Counted from the stretch's first letter, positions 24,072 to 34,221 are shown. The stretch is DNA of 45,784 nucleotides from an uncultured Clostridium sp. (GCA_900553785.1 USES01000009.1:1-45784); one strand, 5' to 3'. A program made the numbers and translations. The notes: generated from the letters alone by a model not told the origin.

Positions 24072-25094
24072 CTAAACTATATCACTTTTTATCTTTTCTT
24101 TAGGCACAAATTCTGCTTTTGATAAATCTATGTAACTTCCTAGCTTGTCATTCCAAATTTCAGGTACGAAATAATTTGAAAGGCCACTACCATGAAAAAA
24201 TGTCATTTCGCCAAAATATATTCTACCATTAACATTATACAAATCTACCCTCACATGAGGTATTCCCTTAGATAAAGTTTCTGCTATTTCTACCATTTTA
24301 TCGAAATTTTTAGGCTTATTAATTGGTTTAGGGTAATTTTCTCTAGTTTCAATGACTTCCAATAGATTAAAATTTCTATCGTATACATTTCTATAATACT
24401 CTTTAGCATGTCCAGTACCATTACCAATAACTCCAATATCCAAAAACATTAACTTTACTTTTCCATCAAAGCACATAAATTTATAGTCTAGCAACCCTGA
24501 CACATATTGAAGCTCTTCTGCATTGATAATACTATCACTTTCATTGTAACTACAATTCATATCTTCATCTATGTCCAAATACTTTTCTATTATAATTCTG
24601 GGTTTTATATTTTTGTATGGCCATTCACGTGCATGATAGTAAAAATTATTACTAAGACTATTTTTTATAGTTTTTTTAGCCTTAACCATATCTAAATTTG
24701 CTTTATTCTTGCATACTACAATTCCACCACTATCATGTGTGCACTTCATAACAAATTTATCTGGTAATTTAGAAAAATCAATATTCTCAAAGCTATCATA
24801 AATGCCAATCGTAGGGACAATGTATTCTTCTCCAATCTTCTCTTTTATATACTTTTTTACCTCATACTTATCTACTAAGTTTGTATATTCAGGATTTCTG
24901 TTATATAACTTTAACCATTGCAACTTTTCGTTATAACTCTTCGGATTTTTTAAATCTAGCTTTCTCCCATAAGCAATTTTGTATTTAATTTTTAAATATT
25001 GTTTATCTGGTAATATTCGAAAGAACTTTTTATCTATTAAATACATCAATGCTCTCCTTGGCTCTTTAAATATTTTCTTAATTTTGTTTTCCAT
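24072..25094 (-). CDS. TupA-like ATP-grasp protein (operon A, second copy)
   Basis: A 340-residue TupA-like ATP-grasp protein with the same motifs as its neighbour (NEKLQWLKLYNRNP, KCTHDSGGIVVCKNK, RVDLYNVNGRIYFGEMTFF), but with an extra segment of about 30 residues in the middle and a more divergent C-terminal end. This suggests a different acceptor or amino-acid donor. ATG at 25094 follows AAAGGA; the open frame upstream has no ribosome site. It sits 53 bp before the other copy. Confidence 0.88.
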   Translation of the reverse strand: MENKIKKIFKEPRRALMYLIDKKFFRILPDKQYLKIKYKIAYGRKLDLKNPKSYNEKLQWLKLYNRNPEYTNLVDKYEVKKYIKEKIGEEYIVPTIGIYDSFENIDFSKLPDKFVMKCTHDSGGIVVCKNKANLDMVKAKKTIKNSLSNNFYYHAREWPYKNIKPRIIIEKYLDIDEDMNCSYNESDSIINAEELQYVSGLLDYKFMCFDGKVKLMFLDIGVIGNGTGHAKEYYRNVYDRNFNLLEVIETRENYPKPINKPKNFDKMVEIAETLSKGIPHVRVDLYNVNGRIYFGEMTFFHGSGLSNYFVPEIWNDKLGSYIDLSKAEFVPKEKIKSDIV

Positions 25095-25144
25095 ATTTAT
25101 CCTTTCAAAATTTAATGTCAGCTTAAATTTATCTACCAAAATAA

Positions 25145-26230
25145 TTAACTGTTGTTAACAATCCTCAAAAAATAATCAAGATACTCTCTGTAGATTTTCT
25201 GCACTGAATGTTCTTCAACAATCTTTCTTGAATTGTTAGATATCTGCTTTCGTAAACTCTCATCATCTATCAATAACTCTAATTTTTGAGTAATAGCATC
25301 AACATCATCTACTGGTACAAGATATCCATTTTCACCGTCTGATATAAGTTCTGCTGGTCCCATATCACAGTCTGTGGAAATTGACGGAATTCCACAAGCC
25401 ATTGCTTCCATCAAAGCATTTGGCATTCCCTCAAACCTAGATGTTAACAAAAATACCTGTGACTTTGCAACTTCTAATACTGCGTTCTCTGTATTACCTG
25501 GCAAAAAAACATTATTTTGCATATCTAATTTATTGATTAAATCTTCTAAATACGGTCTTAACGACCCCTCGCCATAAATAACTAACTTGTACTCAGGATG
25601 TTTTTTAAGTACTGGAGCACATGATTTTATCATCACATCATGAGCTTTTTGATACTCTAGTCTCCCCATACTTGTAATAGTCTTTTCTGTCATAATTTTA
25701 TTTTCATCTATTTTTTTAAACAACGGATTTCCAATTGCATTATGAATAACAACACTCTTATCTTGAACTTTTTTAGGATAACACTCCTTAGCCCTTTTTG
25801 TTTGAAAAATAAATCCGTCTGAACTCATGCTAGATATTTTATTTATTATTCTATTTTTACCTGTTATTTCATTTGGGTTGCACCTTTCTGAAGAAACAAG
25901 CTTAATCTTGTTTTTACCAAAAAGTTTATATATTAAAGCATACATATTTATATCATAAAACATTGTAAACACTAAATCTGGTTTTATTTTGTTTAATGTA
26001 TTAAACATAAATTTAATTCTTTTATTAACGCCTTTTATTCCAGTAAATTTGTCATTATCTAAATTATTTATAAAATGTACCTTTTCATCTAACGTATAAC
26101 TTGAAGGTTTACTATCAAAGCTTACCAAATAGGTTTCCACATCGCTATTAGCTAGATATGAAGCCAGACTAGTTGCGACTCTTTCAGCTCCACCCATTGT
26201 TAGAGAACCCATTAAAATTACAATTCTCAT
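25145..26230 (-). CDS. Glycosyltransferase family 4
   Basis: A 361-residue GT-B glycosyltransferase. The N-terminal MGGAERVATSLA motif and the C-terminal SRFEGMPNALMEAMACGIPSI (EX7E motif, with nucleotide-sugar-binding Glu residues) are typical of GT4 enzymes acting on lipid-linked sugars on the cytoplasmic side. It lies between an EpsG-like gene and the TupA-like genes in operon A. Sugar specificity cannot be read. Confidence 0.92.
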   Translation of the reverse strand: MRIVILMGSLTMGGAERVATSLASYLANSDVETYLVSFDSKPSSYTLDEKVHFINNLDNDKFTGIKGVNKRIKFMFNTLNKIKPDLVFTMFYDINMYALIYKLFGKNKIKLVSSERCNPNEITGKNRIINKISSMSSDGFIFQTKRAKECYPKKVQDKSVVIHNAIGNPLFKKIDENKIMTEKTITSMGRLEYQKAHDVMIKSCAPVLKKHPEYKLVIYGEGSLRPYLEDLINKLDMQNNVFLPGNTENAVLEVAKSQVFLLTSRFEGMPNALMEAMACGIPSISTDCDMGPAELISDGENGYLVPVDDVDAITQKLELLIDDESLRKQISNNSRKIVEEHSVQKIYREYLDYFLRIVNNS

Positions 26231-26252
26231 TTAGAACAATTCCTTTCATAAA

Positions 26253-27416
26253 CTACATAAACAAAATGTTATAATATGGCATTAAACAATAGCCATCCCA
26301 CATTCTATAAATTCTAAATATATAGTATCCAAAAATTACACAATATACAGCTATATTATATAATTTAATATATTTTGTTGGTATACGACTACCGTACCAA
26401 TCTGCTACATCTGCTGCCATTAATATTATTGGAATTTCAAATAACAATAAAACCCTATTTGCTGCATTTAACACTACAAATATTGGAAGTGCAAAACTTA
26501 AAAACACCATTACTTTGTAGTAACCAATATGGCCACTCTTTTTCAAATATCCTATAAATCTATCATCCATTACCATAAGAATGTATAAAGCAATGTATGG
26601 AACATACCCCAAAAGTGAAACATGTATGTTATTCAAATATCCAACATATCCTGTTTTTTTAATTACATTTTCTACTAATGGTAATGACAAAACAGATATT
26701 ACTATACAAATTATATTTAATGCTAACAACAACTTCTTTTTAGATAACCACTTGTCTGGAAATACTTTGTAAAACACTATCATAGCCAGTAAAACTATAG
26801 CGACATAATGATTTAGATATGCAAGTACTACTAGTACAATACCCCACATTATTTTATTTCTATTAACACAGCTTACAGCAGTATATCCTATAAATGCCGC
26901 TACGCAGTTCCTCAGTATATTTAAACTTTTTAGTAGTGGCAAATATGTTAGCACTAACCATTTGCACTTTTTTTCATCATTTACATCTTTATCTACAACA
27001 TATATTAAGCTTAGTACAATTACAGAATTAACAACAAAAAGGAACGTTCTATATGTACCACCAAGTATTTTTACAATGTACATTGTATTGTAAAATAAAT
27101 ATTCAAGTCCATTAAATATTAGCATTTCTTTTATATCAAATTTTATATATCCGTACTCTCTAAAAAATCTCATATAATTTAGAGAATCTGCTCCACCAAT
27201 CTCATAGCTTGAATATTTAAAACATGAAAATACAATAAATATAACATAAATTGCCAAATAGTATAGAATTTTTACATCTAAATCTATACCAAAAATATTA
27301 AGTTTTTTTCCATTTTTTTTAGCAATTACTGATTGTCTAAACAGAAATGCTGTTAAACAAGAAATTGCCACATATAGCAATAAAGTACTCCAACTCCAAG
27401 CTTTAACAATTATCAT
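26253..27416 (-). CDS. EpsG-family polysaccharide polymerase-like membrane protein
   Basis: A 387-residue membrane protein with about ten helices. The segment GADSLNYMRFFREYG after the second or third helix matches the EpsG family, Wzy-like proteins thought to polymerise exopolysaccharide repeat units. It is the only polymerase candidate in operon A. GGAG lies upstream of the ATG, 11 bp after the preceding gene. Confidence 0.85.
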   Translation of the reverse strand: MIIVKAWSWSTLLLYVAISCLTAFLFRQSVIAKKNGKKLNIFGIDLDVKILYYLAIYVIFIVFSCFKYSSYEIGGADSLNYMRFFREYGYIKFDIKEMLIFNGLEYLFYNTMYIVKILGGTYRTFLFVVNSVIVLSLIYVVDKDVNDEKKCKWLVLTYLPLLKSLNILRNCVAAFIGYTAVSCVNRNKIMWGIVLVVLAYLNHYVAIVLLAMIVFYKVFPDKWLSKKKLLLALNIICIVISVLSLPLVENVIKKTGYVGYLNNIHVSLLGYVPYIALYILMVMDDRFIGYLKKSGHIGYYKVMVFLSFALPIFVVLNAANRVLLLFEIPIILMAADVADWYGSRIPTKYIKLYNIAVYCVIFGYYIFRIYRMWDGYCLMPYYNILFM

Positions 27417-27427
27417 TTGTCCTCTCC

Positions 27428-29551
27428 TTAAAACATAAACTCTACGTATTTATCAATATTTTCGGTTAAAATATAACCATTTTTACTAAATATAATTTTA
27501 TTATCTTCTCTTTCTTTTCCAACAAGATTTAATGCAACATCTGCCCATTCTTTAGGGGATGCCGATATATCTTTATATATAAGTTTACCTGAAATATTAG
27601 CCTCTTTTGTTATATTGTCAGACACTACACAAGGCAAGTCGCTTGCCTGCGCTTCTATTATAACATTTGGCATTCCCTCAAAAAATGAAGGGAATACAAG
27701 TACATCCATTGCCATGTAATATTCATTTATATTAGCAACAGGCTCTATAATTGTTACAAAGTCATTTAGTCCCAAATCACCAATTTTTTGTCTAATATTC
27801 TTTTCTAATTCGCCTTTTCCTATTAGTAAAAGATAACAATTCTTGTCTTTTTTATGCATCTCGTTAAATACATCTAACAAAAACTCATGATTTTTTTGTT
27901 TATTAAATCTTCCAACATGCCCAACAACAGTCTTTTCTTTTAGATTTAACTTATCTCTTAATTCTTCTCTTTTTTCATTTGAAAACTTAAATAATGAGTA
28001 ATCTATTCCATTTGGAACTATTGAAACCTTTCCTTTTTTAACAGCATTTTTTCCAAATACAAACTCAGCTGCCTCTGTTGATGGAGCTATTTTTAAATTT
28101 GGAACTATTTTAGGCAAAATTGAAAATATCTTATTAACAATACTTCCTATTCCTTTATTCGTAAGCCCTGAATTACTTGAGCGGTATATTAATTTTTTGG
28201 CTCCGCCACGTTTTGCTGCAATTAAATCAATCGTTGCCAAAGACTGCTGACTAGTTCTAAGTACAGAGTTATATCTGTTACTTTTAACTATCTTTTTGAT
28301 ACAAGAAAAAGATTTAAAAAGATTTTTAGACTTTGCAGGAATAAAATATATTCTTCCTCCTAGTGATTCTATTTCTTTATCATACTCGCCAGGCTCTGTA
28401 ACCCCAAAGTCCATTTGATATTTACCTTTATCTAGTGCTCTATAAACTTTCATTAAAAATGTTTCAGCACCACCTCTATTCATGCTACTTACTATACACA
28501 AAGTTCTTTTTGGTGCATTGATATATTTTGTTAGCCCTTTAATAGCAATATCTGGAACATATTTTTCTGCCTCTTCTAAACAAGCATGTTTCATACTTAA
28601 TATATCATATTTTTTTAGATAAACGTTTTCCAATATAGTTTCAAACTCTTCATCGCATTTTGTTTTAAATATTAAGCCATTAACTCCATCTTTTATTATA
28701 TCTTTGTTATATTTCCAATCAGATGCAACTACTGGTACCCCAGCAAAAAAAGCATCAATGATAGTGCCAGCTAAACCTTCACCCTCATAATACGTTGGAA
28801 AAAGTAACAAATCATAATTTTTAATAGTATCAACTGACTTACTTGAATCTATTACTCCTTTGTAGTTAACAGCATCATGGCCCGTTTTACTAATTAAATC
28901 TTGAAATTCTTCTTTATAGTCATCGCCTATAGGGCCATATATATCTAGATTATAAATTGTTTTTCCATATTTTTTGTTAATAGAATTAACTACATTTATA
29001 GCATTTTCTATACCTTTAGACTTTATTACTCTAGAAAATGTGCAAACCTTTAGTTGTGAATAATCCAAATTTTTAAGTTCATTTTTAGAAATAGGTTTTA
29101 TATCTTTAAAATTAAATAAAATGTCTACATTATCTAACCCAAGACTGTTTAATTTTGATTTCATGCCTTCTGTTTCAACAAGAATTTTAGTTAAATTCTT
29201 ACAGTCTTTTAATAAACTTTTGTTAATTTTAAGCATCTCTGGTAGCCAGCCACCAACTACAACATAAAACAAGTTTTTATTGTAGAATTTATTTAAAAAA
29301 CAAAATAGTGGTACAAATACTTTAACACCATTTTGAGCAGGCAAAAACAACACATAGTCTGCTTTCATAGCTTGGACACAATTTTTTAAAAGTTTAGTTG
29401 GATTAGATTTGTAATTATATGTATCAACTCTAAAAACTTCATCTTCTCCAAACAATTTTACTAACTCGCTATATAAATTTCTAACTTTTACAGTTTGGCC
29501 ATCATTATACTCTTTACTAAGTGCAAAATGCCCAATAATAGCTACTTTCAT
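27428..29551 (-). CDS. Two-domain GT4-GT4 glycosyltransferase fusion
   Basis: A 707-residue protein made of two GT-B domains in one chain. Domain 1 (about 1-350) has the YYEGEGLAGTIIDAFFAGVPVV EX7E-type motif (in part); domain 2 (about 352-700) begins with CIVSSMNRGGAETFL, contains IPNGID and PSFFEGMPNVIIEA. Normal GT4 proteins have about 350-400 residues, so this is twice the usual size. It probably adds two successive sugars. ATG at 29551 is preceded by AAGGAG and lies 11 bp after the upstream gene stop. Confidence 0.9.
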   Translation of the reverse strand: MKVAIIGHFALSKEYNDGQTVKVRNLYSELVKLFGEDEVFRVDTYNYKSNPTKLLKNCVQAMKADYVLFLPAQNGVKVFVPLFCFLNKFYNKNLFYVVVGGWLPEMLKINKSLLKDCKNLTKILVETEGMKSKLNSLGLDNVDILFNFKDIKPISKNELKNLDYSQLKVCTFSRVIKSKGIENAINVVNSINKKYGKTIYNLDIYGPIGDDYKEEFQDLISKTGHDAVNYKGVIDSSKSVDTIKNYDLLLFPTYYEGEGLAGTIIDAFFAGVPVVASDWKYNKDIIKDGVNGLIFKTKCDEEFETILENVYLKKYDILSMKHACLEEAEKYVPDIAIKGLTKYINAPKRTLCIVSSMNRGGAETFLMKVYRALDKGKYQMDFGVTEPGEYDKEIESLGGRIYFIPAKSKNLFKSFSCIKKIVKSNRYNSVLRTSQQSLATIDLIAAKRGGAKKLIYRSSNSGLTNKGIGSIVNKIFSILPKIVPNLKIAPSTEAAEFVFGKNAVKKGKVSIVPNGIDYSLFKFSNEKREELRDKLNLKEKTVVGHVGRFNKQKNHEFLLDVFNEMHKKDKNCYLLLIGKGELEKNIRQKIGDLGLNDFVTIIEPVANINEYYMAMDVLVFPSFFEGMPNVIIEAQASDLPCVVSDNITKEANISGKLIYKDISASPKEWADVALNLVGKEREDNKIIFSKNGYILTENIDKYVEFMF

Positions 29552-29562
29552 ACCAGCTCTCC

Positions 29563-30309
29563 TTACTTTATATGTAATACTTTTATAACTCCCCACCAAC
29601 ATATATGAAACACTGAACGAATTACAGATAAATGCTCAATATCTCTATAAAGTTGCCAATGATATTTAATTAAACTTAATTTATTACTAGATATAGAATT
29701 GCTTCTTATTCTGTATTTAGCTAAAACTTCATCCATGCCATATATGTATTTTTCTTTTTTTAGCATTTGAAGCCATAAAGCATCATCATTTCTTTTTCTT
29801 ATATTAGGAACCTCAAACTTTCCTAAAGCTTCTACATTATACATAACAGTGGAATTACCAACAGGACAATCTAATAGTATCCTATTATAGTCTGCCTTTT
29901 TATTAGTTTTTATAACTTTATTTAAACTTTCTCCATCTTCGTTTACTTGTTCATAAGCCGTACATGTAATATTATAATTATTATCTTTCATAAACTTTAA
30001 TTGATGCTCTAATTTATTTTCCATCCATAAATCATCACTATCTAAAAAAGCCATATACTTTCCTTTTGCCATGTTCATAGCAGTGGTTCTAGCAACTGCT
30101 GCTCCACTATTTTTTTCTAACTTGTAGTATTTAATTCTTTCATCGTCAAAAGAATTAACAACATCCTTAGTATTATCTTTAGAACAATCATCAACAATTA
30201 TAAGTTCAAAATTAGAATATGTTTGAGCTATAACAGACTTTATAGTTTCGCCTATAAATTTAGCACAATTATATGTCGGCATTATTATAGAAACTAATTC
30301 ATTATCCAT
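29563..30309 (-). CDS. Glycosyltransferase family 2
   Basis: A 248-residue GT-A glycosyltransferase with the N-terminal SIIMPTYNCAKFIGETIKSV, the VDDCSKDNT motif and the DSDD metal-binding motif (about residues 90-93). It adds a sugar to the operon A repeat unit. AAGGAGG precedes the ATG; it follows the initiating transferase by 17 bp. Confidence 0.93.
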   Translation of the reverse strand: MDNELVSIIMPTYNCAKFIGETIKSVIAQTYSNFELIIVDDCSKDNTKDVVNSFDDERIKYYKLEKNSGAAVARTTAMNMAKGKYMAFLDSDDLWMENKLEHQLKFMKDNNYNITCTAYEQVNEDGESLNKVIKTNKKADYNRILLDCPVGNSTVMYNVEALGKFEVPNIRKRNDDALWLQMLKKEKYIYGMDEVLAKYRIRSNSISSNKLSLIKYHWQLYRDIEHLSVIRSVFHICWWGVIKVLHIK

Positions 30310-30326
30310 GATTTCCTCCTTAACTT

Positions 30327-31037
30327 TTATATTTTTTTAATTTTAAGTACAACTAGCACAGTATCAATACATATTTTAATATCTGTAAATACATTAAATT
30401 TTTTAATATATTCCAAGTTATATTTCATTTTTTCAGGTAAAACGTGATTAACATAGGCTTCATCTATCGTTTCACCCTGAGATATGTAACTACTCATAAT
30501 CTCGTCTTCGTTCCTATAATGTAGACTTGCTATTGAAGTAATCCCTGCTTTCATAAGTAAAGTTGCTTTCATTTCATCTGAATACATATCCACATACTTT
30601 TTAACTTCTGGCCTTGTTCCAACAAAAGTCATATCACCAATCAATACATTAATTAGTTGTGGTATTTCGTCTAATCTGCATTTTCTAATTAAACTTCCTA
30701 CTTTTGTAATTCTTGGATCTTTGCCTAATGTGATTAAAGCACCAATTTTATCCGCATCTTTTACCATCGTTCTAAATTTGAAAATCTTAAATTTTCTACC
30801 ATACTGTGTTATTCTTTCTTGCCTATAAAATACAGGTCCCTCTGACTCTATTTTTATAGCAATTCCAAGAATTAGTAATACAGGTGATGTTAATACTAAA
30901 AGCAAAGCACTAATAAGTATATCTAACAATCTTTTAATAAACAAACTACAAGTCTTCTTAGATAGAATGTCATAGTACGCTCTTGTTTTTTCATTTTTAA
31001 GGTTATCCGGAATATTATTCCATTTCTTTAGTCCCAT
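30327..31037 (-). CDS. Initiating sugar-phosphate transferase (PglC/WcaJ-type, operon A)
   Basis: A 236-residue monotopic phosphoglycosyl transferase: a hydrophobic re-entrant segment (about 38-62), then GPVFYRQERITQYG, FKIFKFRTM and KCRLDEIPQLINVLIGDMT, ending the core with FVGTRPE. Enzymes of this family transfer a sugar-phosphate to undecaprenyl phosphate to start the repeat unit. It directly follows a 4,6-dehydratase and an aminotransferase, the PglF-PglE-PglC order, so the first sugar may be a UDP-4-amino-4,6-dideoxyhexosamine. It has about 30 N-terminal residues more than the copy at 41814-42425. Confidence 0.92.
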   Translation of the reverse strand: MGLKKWNNIPDNLKNEKTRAYYDILSKKTCSLFIKRLLDILISALLLVLTSPVLLILGIAIKIESEGPVFYRQERITQYGRKFKIFKFRTMVKDADKIGALITLGKDPRITKVGSLIRKCRLDEIPQLINVLIGDMTFVGTRPEVKKYVDMYSDEMKATLLMKAGITSIASLHYRNEDEIMSSYISQGETIDEAYVNHVLPEKMKYNLEYIKKFNVFTDIKICIDTVLVVLKIKKI

Positions 31038-32238
31038 TGCTCACAATCTCCTTAAAACATTCTATAATGTACTCTACATCTTCATCTGTAAGAAGCGTAT
31101 GAAGTGGTAAAGTTATTTCATTTTTATACATATTATACGCATTTGGATAATCTTTAATATCGTAACCTAAATCCTTATATGCAGTCATCATAGCAAGTGG
31201 TTTGTAATGTACATTGGTTGCTACACCACAATCTGCCATTCTTTTTATTATTTCATTTCTAAAATCAGTGTCCTTACCATTTAGTCTAACAAGATATAGA
31301 TGCCCTGAAGATATGTAATCATGAGTTTCATGTCTTAATACAGAAACGTCAAGATCTTTAAATGCCTCATTGTATCTTTTAATTATTTCTTTTCTTCTGG
31401 CAAGCATTGCATCGTATCTTTCTAACTGTGCTAATCCAATGGCTGCCATTATATCTGTCATATTACATTTATATCCTGGTAACTTTATATCGTACTCCCA
31501 ACTGTTAGCTTTACTTTTAGCCAAAGCATCTTTGTTTTGGCCATGAAGTGACCATAGCATAAATTGTGAATAAAGCCAATCATTATCTACACCAGGTATA
31601 TCTTTCCATGTTACGGCTCCTCCCTCAGCTGTTGTAAGATTTTTTACAGCATGAAATGAGAAACTAGAAAAATCAGCTATGCTTCCTGTACGTTTATTCT
31701 TATATACAGCTCCAAAAGAATGTGCTGCATCAGCAATTACCGCTATTCTTCCTAGACGTTCTTGAAGCATGCCAGTTGCCTTAAACATTTCTTTTTTAGA
31801 TTCAACTATTTTATATATTGTATCGTAATCTGCTGGAATTCCTGCTATGTCTACTGCAATTATTGCTTTAGTTTTAGGAGTTATTACCATTGCAAGTTTA
31901 GCATAGTCCATTTCCAAACTATCACTTTGACAATCCACAAAAACTATTTTAGCTCCAACGTGATTTATTACACTAGCTGATGCTGTATATGTATATACAG
32001 GCACTATTACCTCATCGCCAGCCCCTATTTCTAATATTCTTAAAATTAGCTCTAGCCCAGCCGTATTTGAATTTAAACACACTGCTCTTGAAGCATTACA
32101 GTAATCTGCAATTTTTGTTTCAAATAATTTTGTCTTAGGTCCAGTAGTTATCCAGCCTGATCTTAAAGTGTCTACTACACCATCAATTTCTTTTTCAGAA
32201 ATATCTGGTGGCGAAAACTTAATTACCCTCTTTTCCAT
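31015..32238 (-). CDS. DegT/DnrJ/EryC1/StrS-family sugar aminotransferase
   Basis: A 407-residue PLP-dependent enzyme. The N-terminal PPDISEKEIDGVVDTLRSGW matches the family, the D-A-A-H-S-F motif binds the cofactor, and SFHAVKNLTTAEGG carries the PLP-binding Lys. It likely aminates the 4-keto sugar made by the adjacent dehydratase. The 3' end overlaps the phosphoglycosyl transferase start by 23 bp. GAGGGG precedes the ATG. Confidence 0.93.
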   Translation of the reverse strand: MEKRVIKFSPPDISEKEIDGVVDTLRSGWITTGPKTKLFETKIADYCNASRAVCLNSNTAGLELILRILEIGAGDEVIVPVYTYTASASVINHVGAKIVFVDCQSDSLEMDYAKLAMVITPKTKAIIAVDIAGIPADYDTIYKIVESKKEMFKATGMLQERLGRIAVIADAAHSFGAVYKNKRTGSIADFSSFSFHAVKNLTTAEGGAVTWKDIPGVDNDWLYSQFMLWSLHGQNKDALAKSKANSWEYDIKLPGYKCNMTDIMAAIGLAQLERYDAMLARRKEIIKRYNEAFKDLDVSVLRHETHDYISSGHLYLVRLNGKDTDFRNEIIKRMADCGVATNVHYKPLAMMTAYKDLGYDIKDYPNAYNMYKNEITLPLHTLLTDEDVEYIIECFKEIVSNGTKEME

Positions 32239-32262
32239 ATTAACCCCTCACTTTTTATACAA

Positions 32263-34158
32263 TTATTTTTTACCTTCTGTTTCTCCCTTATACTTATCCA
32301 TGAAGTTTGGAACTATCTTTTTGATTATTTCTCTAATTTTTGCATTATTTGTGGCATCTTCAGAATAAACAACAGCTTTTAACATCCCTAAATCTTCATT
32401 TATCTCATTCTCATCAAAGTCCATTATTTTAGTTACCATTATTTTATCATGAAGTGTTTTAGACAGTCCCTCTTCTGATACAAGCAATTCTTCATACAAT
32501 TTTTCTCCAGGTCTTAAACCTGTAATTTCTATTTTCATATCTACACCGGGAGTATAGCCACTAAGTCTAATCATTTTTTCTGCTAAATCATATATTTTAA
32601 CTGGTTCTCCCATGTCTAATACAAATATCTCTCCACCCTCAGCAAATGTTATTGATTGAAGTATTAACCCTACCGCTTCCGGTATTGTCATGAAGAATCT
32701 AGTAATCTCCCTATGTGTAACTGTTACTGGTCCACCTTGTTCTATCTGTTTTTTAAATATTGGTATTACTGAACCATGACTACCTAGCACATTACCAAAT
32801 CTTACTGCGACATAATTAGTTTTAGATTTAGCATTTTGCATCTGGATTATCATCTCACAAATTCTTTTTGTTGCTCCCATAACACTTGTTGGGTTTACAG
32901 CCTTATCTGTTGATACTAATATAAACTTGTCTACACCATATTTTGAAGCTGCACAAGCTACATTATATGTTCCAAAAACATTGTTTTTTATTGCCTCCAC
33001 CGGACTTGTCTCCATTAGCGGCACATGTTTATGTGCGGCTGCATGAAATACAAGTTCTGGTTTATACTTTTCAAATATTTCATTTATCCTTTTTTCATCT
33101 CTAACACTTGCAACTATAGCTGTTAAATTTAAATCAGGATATTTTTTTCTTATTTCCAATTCAGTTTCATAAAGAGTATTTTCGTATATGTCTAGCATAA
33201 GAAGCTCTTTTGCTCCAAAACTTGCAATTTGACGGCATAGCTCCGATCCTATAGAGCCACCCCCACCAGTAACAAGTACTACTTTTCCTTTTATAAACTC
33301 TTTTATATTTTCATTTGCAAGTTGAATTGGATCACGCCCTAACAAATCTTCTATTTGTATATCTCTAAAGTTGTCCATTCTAATCTGTACATCATTTAAA
33401 AGGAATTCTCTCAAGTTAGGTAACACTTTAATTTTAGCTTTTGTTTTACTACAAATGTTGAGTATCTCAGTTTTTTGTTCTTTAGATATATTTGCTATTG
33501 CAAATAAAATTAAATTAACATCTTCTTTTTCGCATACTTCTATTATTTTGTCTCTTCCACCTACTATATCTACTCCATGCATTGAAGAATGTCTTTTTGA
33601 AATACTATCATCAATTATACCAACAACATGGTAATTTTTGCCCGTTTTTGGCAATTCGTCTCTAACCACTTGTAATCCTGCAGTTCCTGCCCCTATTACC
33701 AAAACATTTATATTTTCTTCTTTATTCTTCTTACTCAATTCGTGCCTAGCAATAAGAGAAACTACCTTTCTATAGCCAACTCTCGAAAATACCATAAAGC
33801 CTATTACGAAACATGAAGCAAGCAAATTTTCTCTCTTACCTAGCATTTCATATTTAGATACATAACTTGCAATAATTATTATTGCACAAGACATAAGAGA
33901 CAACCATAAATACTGTGAGTATTCTCTTGCACCTGTATATTCTGTAAGGCTCCTATACACCTTAAATACTAAAAACACTGTAATGTATACAACTATTGCA
34001 ACACCAGTTGTAAAAAGGAAGCTCAAATTAGTAATATCCGTTGTATCATTTAAAAATAAATTGGATATAAAGTATGAAATAAATATTAATATAACATCAA
34101 ATACAAGTAAAAATCCCCTTCTTATATACTTGTTTTTAATTCCTTTTTCTTCTATCAT
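32263..34158 (-). CDS. Membrane-bound UDP-sugar 4,6-dehydratase (PglF/CapD/EpsC-type)
   Basis: A 631-residue protein with four N-terminal membrane helices (about 15-135), a CoA-binding-like Rossmann domain (VIGAGTAG, 154-161) and a catalytic SDR domain with TGGGGSIG (297-304), STDKA (416-420) and MGATKR, where Met427 stands in the usual Tyr position as in PglF/CapD proteins. It should dehydrate UDP-GlcNAc (or a relative) to the 4-keto-6-deoxy sugar. It is the first gene of operon A and follows a candidate promoter. Confidence 0.94.
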   Translation of the reverse strand: MIEEKGIKNKYIRRGFLLVFDVILIFISYFISNLFLNDTTDITNLSFLFTTGVAIVVYITVFLVFKVYRSLTEYTGAREYSQYLWLSLMSCAIIIIASYVSKYEMLGKRENLLASCFVIGFMVFSRVGYRKVVSLIARHELSKKNKEENINVLVIGAGTAGLQVVRDELPKTGKNYHVVGIIDDSISKRHSSMHGVDIVGGRDKIIEVCEKEDVNLILFAIANISKEQKTEILNICSKTKAKIKVLPNLREFLLNDVQIRMDNFRDIQIEDLLGRDPIQLANENIKEFIKGKVVLVTGGGGSIGSELCRQIASFGAKELLMLDIYENTLYETELEIRKKYPDLNLTAIVASVRDEKRINEIFEKYKPELVFHAAAHKHVPLMETSPVEAIKNNVFGTYNVACAASKYGVDKFILVSTDKAVNPTSVMGATKRICEMIIQMQNAKSKTNYVAVRFGNVLGSHGSVIPIFKKQIEQGGPVTVTHREITRFFMTIPEAVGLILQSITFAEGGEIFVLDMGEPVKIYDLAEKMIRLSGYTPGVDMKIEITGLRPGEKLYEELLVSEEGLSKTLHDKIMVTKIMDFDENEINEDLGMLKAVVYSEDATNNAKIREIIKKIVPNFMDKYKGETEGKK

Positions 34159-34192
34159 TTTAATTACCTTTCACCAAAACTTTGACGCGTAT

Positions 34193-34221
34193 AGTTTATC
34201 ATGAAAATAGAAATTTTGCAA
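34193..34221 (-). promoter_or_regulatory. Candidate promoter of polysaccharide operon A
   Basis: TTGCAA (34221-34216), 17-bp spacer, TAAACT (34198-34193) on the minus strand, about 35 bp before the dehydratase ATG. The match is moderate. It lies between the operon B terminator and the operon A start, where a promoter is expected. Confidence 0.6.
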
